Shown here: one piece after another, positions 6,801-14,210 of the stretch
Layout: every line of letters begins with the position of its first letter
How positions within the stretch are numbered: the first letter of the stretch is position 1
NCBI GenBank assembly: GCA_027483445.1
Contig: JAIXUS010000071.1
Coordinates: 1 to 64,000, forward strand
Direction of reading: 5' to 3'
Origin: Bacteroidota bacterium
Lineage (GTDB): Bacteria > Bacteroidota > Bacteroidia > M30B66
Length of the DNA stretch: 64,000 nucleotides
Notes under the pieces: model-generated
Database searches by the model: none
The model's input: only the letters and a program-made list of their open reading frames with translations
What the model was told of the DNA's origin: nothing
Made by a program: the position numbers and the translations under genes

Positions 6801-7322
6801 ATGACAGTCAAAGTAAGATTCGACCTGATTGCAAACTGTTATCTAAAGGAGCGGTATCCTGAAGGCATTCGCTACGATACCACAGATAACCTCACTATAT
6901 TTTTGTTTAGCCTGTTTCGTAAGCCAAAGCCCGGAGAAATTAATCGTGATGAAAGTGATGGGGTGTTGATTATTCTATCTGATCAGTGGGTGCATGATGG
7001 CCGGATATTTATTTCCGCTTCATCGGTTAAGTCGGCGAAACTGTTCGTTGAGAATTTTGTCAAGGACCAGCTTTTCCATGAGCTTGAATTACTCCTGGTT
7101 AATACACCACACAAAAGGTTCCGGGGAATAAATTTCTGCATCGATAACTTTATGAATCGATACGGCCTCGACAAAGCTGCCGATCGCGAACGATTTAAAA
7201 AAGCGTTTTATCGCCACCGCCAAAAGATTGAAAAAATTTCGGGCAGTTTTGTCCCCTCGCGTCCCCTCGACTTAAACACTAATGTTCCTTACCATGGATA
7301 TCCTTCACCAGCCTCTCGATAA
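6801..7322 (+). CDS. Hypothetical phage protein downstream of the hexamer array
   Basis: 173 residues, basic at the C terminus (FKKAFYRHRQKIEKI). No known family was recognised. The central part mixes predicted strands and helices (VLIILSDQWVHDGRIFISASS) and the end is helical. The ATG at 6801 is preferred to a TTG at 6774. It is the first gene after the hexamer array and leads the late gene run. It overlaps the next gene by 29 bases. A DNA-binding or regulatory role at the array would fit its position and charge, but there is no motif that proves it. Confidence 0.55.
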   Translation: MTVKVRFDLIANCYLKERYPEGIRYDTTDNLTIFLFSLFRKPKPGEINRDESDGVLIILSDQWVHDGRIFISASSVKSAKLFVENFVKDQLFHELELLLVNTPHKRFRGINFCIDNFMNRYGLDKAADRERFKKAFYRHRQKIEKISGSFVPSRPLDLNTNVPYHGYPSPASR

Positions 7323-7761
7323 TATAGGAGGCAACCACCGTTCAATCTGGATTCTGCCAGCTTCAAAAGCTCCGGCATTCATTCAGGTATCTAAACTCAA
7401 TGTAATTACTGGGTTGAATCTATCCACTTGGAATAAGATTGATTTCACCTTCGATTCACTGAGCTTCGAACAAACACCGTTTACCTTCGAGGGTGAGGAT
7501 GGATTTCTGAAAGTTCTCGAAGGGATGATTCCTAAAGATCGTATCGAGGTAACACGCATACTGAACAAGTATCGAAACTCGATGGTGGTGGTGGTGTTTC
7601 AGGATCGCAACGGAACCAAGCGCCTTATAGGATCTAGGCAATATCCGGCACTGTTTACATATATAATAGGTAATGGCCCAAAGCCATCTGACCCAAATAT
7701 GTATAGAGTGACCATCCAACAGGCTGACCGCGACGAAGCCCCTTACTACTCAATAGAGTAG
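7294..7761 (+). CDS. Hypothetical phage structural protein related to the 10574 tail protein
   Basis: 155 residues. The C-terminal third (DRNGTKRLIGSRQYPALF onward) resembles the region of the large tail protein at 10574-11701 that reads ENNGKVLQLGSAEYPAYI. Both have the order hydrophobic strand, NG-turn, LGS or IGS, YPA, then a glycine-rich turn. This suggests a shared domain, perhaps a tail-tube or head-decoration fold. The start at 7294 is chosen over 7282 since it gives the more compact MDILHQPL start. It lies just upstream of the protease-scaffold gene. Confidence 0.55.
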   Translation: MDILHQPLDNIGGNHRSIWILPASKAPAFIQVSKLNVITGLNLSTWNKIDFTFDSLSFEQTPFTFEGEDGFLKVLEGMIPKDRIEVTRILNKYRNSMVVVVFQDRNGTKRLIGSRQYPALFTYIIGNGPKPSDPNMYRVTIQQADRDEAPYYSIE

Positions 7762-7816
7762 TGTCCTTTGTTCGCCATTTGTGGCCAATAATCTTTGTGG
7801 CCTCTTTAAGCTGCAA

Positions 7817-9172
7817 ATGGCGAAACAACTCATTCATGCCCTCGCAAGAGGATTGTGGGCAATGAACCCCGAATATGCGGAGGCTCAACTGCCTTACATT
7901 CATGGGTTGCTTCGCGGCAATGATTCATCGAATTTTTCTTTCAATGGCAAACTAAACGGCAATGCCCTTCCCTACATCGTAGCGGGAGGGCAAACTGTTT
8001 TTTTGGAGGCTGATACTTGGTACGGAAAGCAGCAGATGAACAGCATTCCGGCTGGATCTGTGGTAGTAGTGCCACTTTCCGGTCCAATCATGAAGGAGGA
8101 TTACTGCTTCACTCCCGGCAGTATGACCATCGCTCGATGGATTACCCAGCTGGCTCAGAATGGCAATGTGAAAGGTATTGTTCTTTCGGTTGATTCGCCA
8201 GGCGGTATGGTTGACGGCACTCAAACACTTGCTGATGCCATCAAATACGCCGCTAAAATCAAATCGGTTAAATCCTTCATCAACGATGGGATGGCATGTT
8301 CAGCCGGATACTGGATACCTTCGGCATCCGATGAAATCGTAGCTTCCAGAGCCACCGACACCATTGGCTCAATTGGAGTTTACGTTCAGCTTGCAGATTG
8401 GGAGAAATACTACCTCGATGAGCATAACCTTCGAGTGATCTCCATTTATGCCGACCAGAGCGATGAGAAGAATTCAACCTATATCGAGGCGCTCAAAGGC
8501 AACGATAAACTGATTAAGCGGGAAATGCTTAATCCACTTGCGGATGCCTTCATCAACGCGGTTAAAACCAACCGTGCCGGTAAGCTCAACCTGAGCGCCG
8601 GTGATCCATTCCGAGGAAAGGTTTACATGGCCGAAGAGGCTAAAGAAATTGGCCTTATAGACCGCATCGCATCACTCGAAGAGGTGATCGATGGTATCGC
8701 TTCGAGCAGCTCATCAAAATCCACGCACTTAATCCAATCCAATACCATGAAGAAGTTCTCTATCAGCGGGAAGCTTGCTAGCCTTTTCGCGTTCCTTAAA
8801 ACTGATGCTCCGGCCGCTGATGCCTCCAAAGAGGTTGAACTTTCGGATGATCAAATGGCCTCTGTTTTCGAAAAAGCGAATGCCGCTATTGGCCTCGAAG
8901 CACAGGTTAAAACACTTGGCGAACAGCTCCAGGCTGCCAATGAGGCGAAAGCGACATTGGAGGGCACCGTAGCCACACTCACCAAGGATAAAGAAACCCT
9001 TGGCGGTCAGGTAATATCGCTTAAAGCGGATGTTGAAAGCCTCAAGGGAGCACCCGGTGCAGGCCCTCACCAAGTATTCCGCAAAGGAGCGGATTCAGAT
9101 CCAGGAAATCCAACTGCAGGCCCAGGCCAAACTTCGGTTGATGCTGAGGCAAAATCTGCCGCAACTGCCTAA
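7817..9172 (+). CDS. Prohead S49 protease fused to a scaffold domain
   Basis: 451 residues. The N-terminal two thirds is an S49 (SppA-like) serine peptidase: SVDSPGG at 124-130, the serine nucleophile in MACSAGYW (Ser162) and a likely lysine base at Lys197, with GSIGVYV between. The C-terminal 140 residues contain a heptad-rich coiled coil and a Gly/Pro-rich tail. Such protease-scaffold fusions mature the capsid in phages related to lambda gpC. I chose the ATG at 7817; a GTG at 7781 is possible. An in-frame ATG at 8747 could start a separate scaffold protein. The gene lies directly before the capsid gene, as expected. Confidence 0.85.
   Translation: MAKQLIHALARGLWAMNPEYAEAQLPYIHGLLRGNDSSNFSFNGKLNGNALPYIVAGGQTVFLEADTWYGKQQMNSIPAGSVVVVPLSGPIMKEDYCFTPGSMTIARWITQLAQNGNVKGIVLSVDSPGGMVDGTQTLADAIKYAAKIKSVKSFINDGMACSAGYWIPSASDEIVASRATDTIGSIGVYVQLADWEKYYLDEHNLRVISIYADQSDEKNSTYIEALKGNDKLIKREMLNPLADAFINAVKTNRAGKLNLSAGDPFRGKVYMAEEAKEIGLIDRIASLEEVIDGIASSSSSKSTHLIQSNTMKKFSISGKLASLFAFLKTDAPAADASKEVELSDDQMASVFEKANAAIGLEAQVKTLGEQLQAANEAKATLEGTVATLTKDKETLGGQVISLKADVESLKGAPGAGPHQVFRKGADSDPGNPTAGPGQTSVDAEAKSAATA
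8747..9172 (+). CDS. Possible nested scaffold protein (internal start)
   Basis: An internal ATG in the same frame as the S49 protease begins MKKFSISGKLASLF and would give a 141-residue protein. It consists of a short basic and hydrophobic start, an acidic linker, a predicted coiled coil (about residues 45-105) and a Gly/Pro/Ala-rich tail. The start is preceded by a Ser-rich linker that marks the domain boundary. In lambda, the scaffold Nu3 is made from an internal start inside the protease gene in the same way. The use of this start is inferred. Confidence 0.45.
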   Translation: MKKFSISGKLASLFAFLKTDAPAADASKEVELSDDQMASVFEKANAAIGLEAQVKTLGEQLQAANEAKATLEGTVATLTKDKETLGGQVISLKADVESLKGAPGAGPHQVFRKGADSDPGNPTAGPGQTSVDAEAKSAATA

Positions 9173-9214
9173 ATCACTTGTATTCAATCCCTGTTTTACC
9201 AATAATAACGACAC

Positions 9215-10132
9215 ATGTCTGCCTTAACTATCAGCCTTTCTAACGAACTTGCCGAGTACGGCGGAAAGTTCTTCGCGCAAATGGTTAACAATGCCCAGTT
9301 TATGGACGATGTTATCTTTATGCGCAATGTTAAAACCCCCGTTGCGCTGCCAAAGCTCAACATTAATGGGGAGCCTCGCCCATACCGTGCAGATGATGAC
9401 TTTGCAGGAAACACAATGCAAATCAGTGATCGCGAATTGATTGTTTATCAATCAAAATGGGATTTCAATCACATTGATCCTGAAGTGTTGCGAAACACTT
9501 ATTTGGCAAAAGTGGAGGCTAAAGCTTTGGACCCTCAGAAAATCCCATTCAGTCAATTTGTGACCGGCGAAATCGTTCGCAACTACATGGCTGCGATCAA
9601 CGACAAAACCTTCTGGTTGGGTGTTCGTAATGCTGCCGGTACAGGTGCCGCTTCAATCTTTACAGGTTTCGGAACCAGACTTGCCGAAGCCATCACTGCT
9701 GATGAGATTGAACCGATTGTAACCGGTGCCATCACCGATTCAAACGCTGTTTCGAAAATTGACACCTTCCATGAAGAGCTTCCAGCCTACATGAAAGATC
9801 GCGAAACCATCATCTACTGTTCATGGAACGTATTTGAGAAATATCGCCGCAATTACCGCGCAGCTCACGGGTTTACGTTTGATCCTAATCCAACAGGTGA
9901 ATATCGCCTTGATGGAAAGCGTTCAACCCTTGTTCCTCGCAGCTGGATGGGAACATCACAGCGACTTGTTTGTGTTGCCGCTGAGCAAAAGAACATGTAC
10001 ATGGGCTTAGATTCAGATGGTGTGAAATTGTACCCAACAATTAAACACAACCTGATAATGGTTCGTGCAATGCTTCCTATCGGAGCGCAGTGGGCTGATC
10101 TCAGTGCAGTATTCTGCAACGACCAGGCTTAA
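9215..10132 (+). CDS. Major capsid protein
   Basis: 305 residues, within the usual HK97-fold capsid range. It follows the protease-scaffold gene by 42 bases. An N-terminal helix (SNELAEYGGKFFAQMV) is followed by a strand-rich body with an E-loop-like stretch (PRPYRADDDFAGNTMQ). DPEVLRNTYLAK and a long helix before NDKTFWLGV resemble capsid proteins of Bacteroidota prophages. The C-terminal PTIKHNLIMVRAMLPIGAQWADLSAVF resembles the final strands of the A domain. The call rests on position, length and these features; no catalytic motif exists to confirm it. Confidence 0.8.
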   Translation: MSALTISLSNELAEYGGKFFAQMVNNAQFMDDVIFMRNVKTPVALPKLNINGEPRPYRADDDFAGNTMQISDRELIVYQSKWDFNHIDPEVLRNTYLAKVEAKALDPQKIPFSQFVTGEIVRNYMAAINDKTFWLGVRNAAGTGAASIFTGFGTRLAEAITADEIEPIVTGAITDSNAVSKIDTFHEELPAYMKDRETIIYCSWNVFEKYRRNYRAAHGFTFDPNPTGEYRLDGKRSTLVPRSWMGTSQRLVCVAAEQKNMYMGLDSDGVKLYPTIKHNLIMVRAMLPIGAQWADLSAVFCNDQA

Positions 10133-10165
10133 TCCTCCTTTTCCTTTCACCAATACACTACTCTC

Positions 10166-10561
10166 ATGTCAGAATTGAAAACTCAGGCCGAACTCGAAAA
10201 ACTGAAGAAAGACGAGTTGGTCGCCCTGGTACTCCAGATCCGGGATGAATACAAAAAGAAACTGGAGGAAGTCGCATCTGCTGATGTGATTAAACTGCAA
10301 GAAAAACTCGATGCATCTGAGACAGCCAACAAAGAGCTGACAGATGATCTCGTTCGTGTAAACGCCTTGCTGGCTAAATCCGAAAAGAATTCGAAGGCAG
10401 AAGCTGACGTTATTACTCACGGAAATACCAGCATCCGCATTTTGTCGCGCCAGTTCAGATTCCAAGGACGTCTAATCACTCCTGAGGTGTTGAAGGCTGA
10501 CAAATCCATAGTCGATGCACTTATTGAAGAAGGGTGCGCGCTCATTGAAGTTGTTAAGTAA
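10166..10561 (+). CDS. Hypothetical coiled-coil phage protein
   Basis: 131 residues. Residues about 8-80 are strongly heptad-patterned and charged, predicting a coiled coil. The C-terminal 45 residues (SIRILSRQFRFQGRLITPEVLKAD) look like a small folded domain. No family was recognised. It stands between the capsid gene and the large tail protein, where head-completion or connector proteins are often encoded, so a structural role is likely but unproven. Confidence 0.6.
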   Translation: MSELKTQAELEKLKKDELVALVLQIRDEYKKKLEEVASADVIKLQEKLDASETANKELTDDLVRVNALLAKSEKNSKAEADVITHGNTSIRILSRQFRFQGRLITPEVLKADKSIVDALIEEGCALIEVVK

Positions 10562-10573
10562 TCCCCTAAAGCC

Positions 10574-11701
10574 ATGAATTTACAGAATATCAGAGGCCTT
10601 CGCGGGGCTGACAACATGCCGGGAATCGCGGTTGAAATTTTCGCGGCTCCCAAAGAGTGGTTTGAAACCATTCAAAGGCCGGCCGCCGATGATGTGGTGA
10701 TTGCCCAAAGCCACGTTTTTAAGCCCGGGCGCTCATTCCTCTCGATTTACAACTCCCTTAAATCGGGTGAGTTTAAATCTGAACCTAAAGGTGGTATCGA
10801 TGGCCGTTATCAGGAGCAAATGGTCGAAGTATTTGTACCTGGCATCCGCCCTGAAGTGATGCGCGTTGCTCGCATTCTTCAGAATGTTGAATGCATTGTG
10901 ATGGTTCGCGAGAATAACGGTAAAGTACTTCAATTAGGGTCTGCCGAGTATCCTGCTTACATTAGCTTCAGTTCAACCACAGGAAAGGCTGGATCAGATG
11001 ATGTTGCCGGGTACAACATGAAGGCTGAATCCTTCGGTATCGCAACGCTGTTCTATACAGGAGCTCTTCCGGTGCTGGCTGATGGTGCAATTGCCAACGG
11101 CGTTGGATCTGTTGTGATGCCTCTCATTGGTTTGAACACCGGAAAGGTGTTCAAGGCCAGCCTTAGCCTGGGTAATGCTGGAATCACTATTGGTTCTTTT
11201 GCGCCTCAGGATGGAGATACTGAAGCTGATCTTGCACAAGGATTGGCGGATGCTATCGTTGCTGCCGGAATTCCGGGTGTAACCGGTGCGACCGCATCTG
11301 GAAACACATTGAATGTGAACGTTGTTGGAACATCGTTCAACGGATGGAACCTAAACGTGTTGGCCACAGATTCAGCGTTTACCGGTGAGGCTTCACTCAC
11401 CATTGGTAACAGTGGTGCTGAAGGTGATACCATTTCTGTAGCCTTGTCGTTCGGTGGATTTGTAGTTCCACTTGGTAGCGTTACACGCCCTGCAGGTGCT
11501 TTGAGTACATCAGGCCTCGCCTCTTTGGTGGCTGCAGCCTGTGATCCTAACCCATTCAGCTTGGATGTTGTGGCTGATTCTTCTACGGTTAAATTCACCG
11601 TGGCAGATGCTAACGATCCAACGCTTGATGGCGCCTTCCTGGTTGTAAACGTAACCGGTGGAATCACCGACACCTCAAACCTTACTCAGAGAACTTTCTA
11701 A
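10574..11701 (+). CDS. Putative major tail protein with two tandem beta domains
   Basis: 375 residues. Residues 1-165 form a domain related to the small protein at 7294 (see there). The rest contains two similar segments of about 75 residues: one has DLAQGLADAIVAAGIPGVTG followed by NVVGTSFNGWNLNV, the other LASLVAAACDPNPF followed by FTVADANDPTLDGAFL. This helix plus small-polar-strand pattern resembles domains inserted in phage tail sheath and tube proteins. High Gly, Ala, Thr and Val content suits an abundant structural protein, and a strong terminator follows it. Tail tube is the best guess; sheath or decoration protein are alternatives. Confidence 0.6.
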   Translation: MNLQNIRGLRGADNMPGIAVEIFAAPKEWFETIQRPAADDVVIAQSHVFKPGRSFLSIYNSLKSGEFKSEPKGGIDGRYQEQMVEVFVPGIRPEVMRVARILQNVECIVMVRENNGKVLQLGSAEYPAYISFSSTTGKAGSDDVAGYNMKAESFGIATLFYTGALPVLADGAIANGVGSVVMPLIGLNTGKVFKASLSLGNAGITIGSFAPQDGDTEADLAQGLADAIVAAGIPGVTGATASGNTLNVNVVGTSFNGWNLNVLATDSAFTGEASLTIGNSGAEGDTISVALSFGGFVVPLGSVTRPAGALSTSGLASLVAAACDPNPFSLDVVADSSTVKFTVADANDPTLDGAFLVVNVTGGITDTSNLTQRTF

Positions 11702-11725
11702 GACATACTTTTTGCTTTGTGATGG

Positions 11726-11760
11726 ATCCCGATTGCCGAAAGGTGGTCGGGATTTTTTTT
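11726..11760 (+). terminator. Intrinsic terminator after the major tail protein gene
   Basis: ATCCCGA (11726-11732) pairs with TCGGGAT (11747-11753), the inner bases extend the stem to a GAAA loop, and eight T residues end at 11760. This can limit late transcription and allow high capsid and tail expression upstream. Confidence 0.85.
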
Positions 11761-11771
11761 ACTTTTATCCC

Positions 11772-11856
11772 GCGACATCAACACAGGGAAAAATATTACC
11801 CCTGGGAGAACCTCTGTGTTGATGTCGCAGTTAATACCGTAGCTCTCAGGGGTATT
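11772..11856 (+). promoter_or_regulatory. Interleaved inverted repeats directly upstream of an ATG
   Basis: Arm A GCGACATCAACACAG (11772-11786) is perfectly complementary to A' (11814-11828). Arm B TACCCCTGGGAG (11797-11808) is complementary to B' CTCTCAGGGGTA (11843-11854) with one mismatch. The order A, B, A', B' is pseudoknot-like. A shorter stem AATACC (11833-11838) with GGTATT (11851-11856) competes with B/B'. The ATG of the next gene is at 11863. This could control translation of that gene or be a protein-binding DNA or RNA site. Confidence 0.65.
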
Positions 11857-11862
11857 TTATTT

Positions 11863-12102
11863 ATGGAACTCGACGAAACTCAAATTCAATTACGCATCGA
11901 TAATTTCCTTCGGGAGTTTGAAGCCTGTCAAGCCAGTGAATGCGAACGTTTTTACCGAGTTTCTGAACTGTGCGACCTGATGCAAAAGCGCACCGGTATT
12001 CTCCCAAATGAGTTTTTGATAACCGAATCGCTCACACGATTAGCATTTCAACCTGTTCAAATAGAGGATGAAGTGCTTTACCCGATTCGCCCCGTCCTTT
12101 AA
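11863..12102 (+). CDS. Small hypothetical phage protein
   Basis: 79 residues, acidic, mostly helical (MELDETQIQLRIDNFLREFE). No family was recognised. The start at 11863 follows the interleaved inverted repeats; the open frame extends upstream through that structured region and the terminator, which is unlikely to be coding. The gene begins the segment leading to the terminase genes. Confidence 0.6.
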   Translation: MELDETQIQLRIDNFLREFEACQASECERFYRVSELCDLMQKRTGILPNEFLITESLTRLAFQPVQIEDEVLYPIRPVL

Positions 12103-12133
12103 CAGCCATCCATCGCCGCCGAAATTTGCGGCT

Positions 12134-12766
12134 ATGATCGCCGAGATTGAAGATTATCTCCGAAATTCATCCAATTACACCCGAGGTTGTGAGCTGCTCA
12201 AAAAGTTCGCGCCCGATTCGCCATTGCATGGATTACTGGGCTCTGGGGAATCTACATTCACCCGGGGAAAACTTTCCGCAGCTCTTCAATCCATCAGCAG
12301 CCAGCATGAGGTAGAAACGCCCGAGGATAAACTTCCACCGCTCAAAGCTTTTAGAACCCTATCCGAATCAAAAGTGATGCGGATAGACTTCGCCAAGCTG
12401 CCCGATTCGCTCAAAGAGCAGATGAAGGAGAAGAATGCCCTATTTAAGCAGTCGGCCGAGCTGCACAGGATGCTCTCCATGGATATCTCCAACGCTGAGC
12501 GCTACTCCATGGCCATGCAGATCCTGTCCAACTTCGACCGTATCGATAAAATCTGGAAGGATGCTGAGGCCTTCCAGCAGCATGGTATCCTTCCAGTGGC
12601 CTCGAAGCCCGATGCCGGAGAAAGAACCGCCCTCGACCTTGCCCGGTTGCTGGAAAACTTAAAGAAAAACGCCTACAAAGTGAAGGATAAACCCGAGCGC
12701 ATTGAGCGATACAAGGAGCTTTGTGCTCAAATTGAGGAGGTGGAAGATGCTCTTCGCAAAAGATGA
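12134..12766 (+). CDS. Hypothetical helical phage protein
   Basis: 210 residues, almost wholly alpha-helical and charged, with a coiled-coil-like C-terminal part (KPERIERYKELCAQIEEVEDALRKR). No family was recognised. I start it at the ATG at 12134 (MIAEIEDYLRNS) rather than 12068, which would overlap the previous gene. The 3' end overlaps the PLD-like gene by 20 bases, so they are coupled. A role in packaging or head assembly is suggested only by position just before the terminase genes. Confidence 0.6.
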   Translation: MIAEIEDYLRNSSNYTRGCELLKKFAPDSPLHGLLGSGESTFTRGKLSAALQSISSQHEVETPEDKLPPLKAFRTLSESKVMRIDFAKLPDSLKEQMKEKNALFKQSAELHRMLSMDISNAERYSMAMQILSNFDRIDKIWKDAEAFQQHGILPVASKPDAGERTALDLARLLENLKKNAYKVKDKPERIERYKELCAQIEEVEDALRKR

Positions 12767-13316
12767 ATTCAGATCTCGCGCCGAACAGACCACCCGCGTA
12801 TTTGCCGGAGGTACATCGCCGCATGTAACCGCAGGGGCAAAAGCCCTCAAATCTGCATTGCCCGAAGTTCTGCCTGATTCCGTCTATCACTACGTTTCCC
12901 GCGCTAAATGGTCGATGCATGACCTCCTTCAATACCTGTTATCCTTCACCGGTCCGGCTGATGTTTACTTCACCACTTGGAACATTACCATGGGGCCGGC
13001 CACCTTACTGATGGAACTCAAACGCGCAGGGCTCATTCGATCGCTGCATGCGGTTGTGGATTCTCGGGTGAAGGTAAACGCACCCGAAGCCCATCAAATC
13101 CTAATGATGAATGCCGATTCGCTCAAATTGGCCAAGGTTCACGCCAAAGTGATGGTAATACACAATGAGTTCCATTCTGCTGTGGTGGTGAGCTCGCAGA
13201 ACTTCACCAACACCAAACGCATCGAGGCCGGAGTAATCGACACCCACGAACAAACAGCCCTTTCTCACTTGGAATGGCTCAAACCCTTATTTACCGAAGG
13301 CAATGGAACTATCTAA
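12747..13316 (+). CDS. Phospholipase D-like protein with a single HKD-type motif
   Basis: 189 residues. The C-terminal half carries KVHAKVMVI (His132, Lys134) followed by VVSSQNFTNTKRIEAG, the pattern of a phospholipase D superfamily active-site half (HxK...N). Only one such motif is present, so an active enzyme would have to dimerise, as Nuc-type nucleases do. The N-terminal part has ADVYFTTWNITMGP, an early strand typical of the fold. The superfamily includes nucleases and lipid hydrolases; next to terminase genes a nuclease-like or structural role is more plausible. The classical Asp of HxKxxxxD is not obvious, so activity is uncertain. Confidence 0.7.
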   Translation: MLFAKDEFRSRAEQTTRVFAGGTSPHVTAGAKALKSALPEVLPDSVYHYVSRAKWSMHDLLQYLLSFTGPADVYFTTWNITMGPATLLMELKRAGLIRSLHAVVDSRVKVNAPEAHQILMMNADSLKLAKVHAKVMVIHNEFHSAVVVSSQNFTNTKRIEAGVIDTHEQTALSHLEWLKPLFTEGNGTI

Positions 13317-13590
13317 TGTAGAACTCGAACAGCTTGAAGATTTGGCCTATTCGCTGATGAAACTCAGTGATATCGCGGTTGTCCTCGAATTAGATGAAAC
13401 GCAGCTGTGTGAGGCTGCGTTAAATCCCGGAAACCCCGTCCATGCTGCATACCAACGCGGTAAACTCAGGTCAAAGGCTTCCATCCAGAAGGCTATCGTC
13501 GAAGCCGCCGCAAGCGGATCCACACCGGCCCAGAAATTGGCCTTCGACCTGATGACAATGCAGCAGGAGGAATTAGACCGAAAAACATGA
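13303..13590 (+). CDS. Small terminase-like DNA-binding protein (first)
   Basis: 95 residues. Helix-turn-helix-like start (LMKLSDIAVVLELDETQLCEAAL) followed by a basic helix (YQRGKLRSKASIQKAIVEAA) and SGSTPAQKLAFDLM. This organisation, a short HTH plus a PAQK-type helix, resembles the N-terminal part of phage small terminase subunits. It overlaps both neighbours and lies just upstream of the large terminase, with a second, larger candidate between. The division of labour between the two is unknown. Confidence 0.6.
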   Translation: MELSNVELEQLEDLAYSLMKLSDIAVVLELDETQLCEAALNPGNPVHAAYQRGKLRSKASIQKAIVEAAASGSTPAQKLAFDLMTMQQEELDRKT

Positions 13591-14210
13591 GGATTCATAA
13601 CCTCTTACCTGAAGCGAGAAACAAAATGGAACGCATCTACAACTACGTTTGCGGAGCTGTAGAGGATTCTGGATTGAGTGATGACGAAAAGGCGCTCTTA
13701 GAGCGCTGCAATTTTGCCGATGATCTATTGCGCCAACGCCATACCGATTCGGCCGTTGTGCGCATGCTCCGGCTTAAATTCGGGGTGTCACAGGCCACAG
13801 CATACAACGATGTGGCGACCACCAAATACATATTCAGCAGCATTCCGCTATCTGAAAAGGAATACGGCCTTAAACTCATGCTGGAGCTGAACATGAAAGT
13901 GATTCAGAAGTGCATGGAGAAAGGCGATTACAAGATTGTACGTGAGCTGCAGGAAACCCGGTTGAAGATATTCGACCGCATTAAGGGTGTAGATGAACTG
14001 CGCGAGGAATTGTCCGGAAATAACCGTCAGTCGAACACCTTCATCCTTCGGGTTTCTGTGAGTGATTCAGGAGGTCGCCCAAGAGACTTGGACATGATGA
14101 AAGATATCCAGGATCTCGGTGATGATGAAGTTGAAATGATCAATAATCGGGTGAATTCTGCTTTCATACCCGATAGCCTGATAGCCCAAATCAAAAAAAC
14201 TGATGAGTAA
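13587..14210 (+). CDS. Putative small terminase subunit or terminase-associated HTH protein
   Basis: 207 residues. Residues about 45-80 (LLRQRHTDSAVVRMLRLKFGVSQATAYNDV) form a helix-turn-helix similar to DNA-binding domains of small terminases. A helical region follows (MELNMKV..CMEKGDYKIVRELQETRLKI), then a strand-rich C terminus. It overlaps the large terminase gene by eight bases, the classical TerS position. Recognition of packaging sites is the expected role. The preceding gene is the other TerS candidate. Confidence 0.65.
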   Translation: MRIHNLLPEARNKMERIYNYVCGAVEDSGLSDDEKALLERCNFADDLLRQRHTDSAVVRMLRLKFGVSQATAYNDVATTKYIFSSIPLSEKEYGLKLMLELNMKVIQKCMEKGDYKIVRELQETRLKIFDRIKGVDELREELSGNNRQSNTFILRVSVSDSGGRPRDLDMMKDIQDLGDDEVEMINNRVNSAFIPDSLIAQIKKTDE

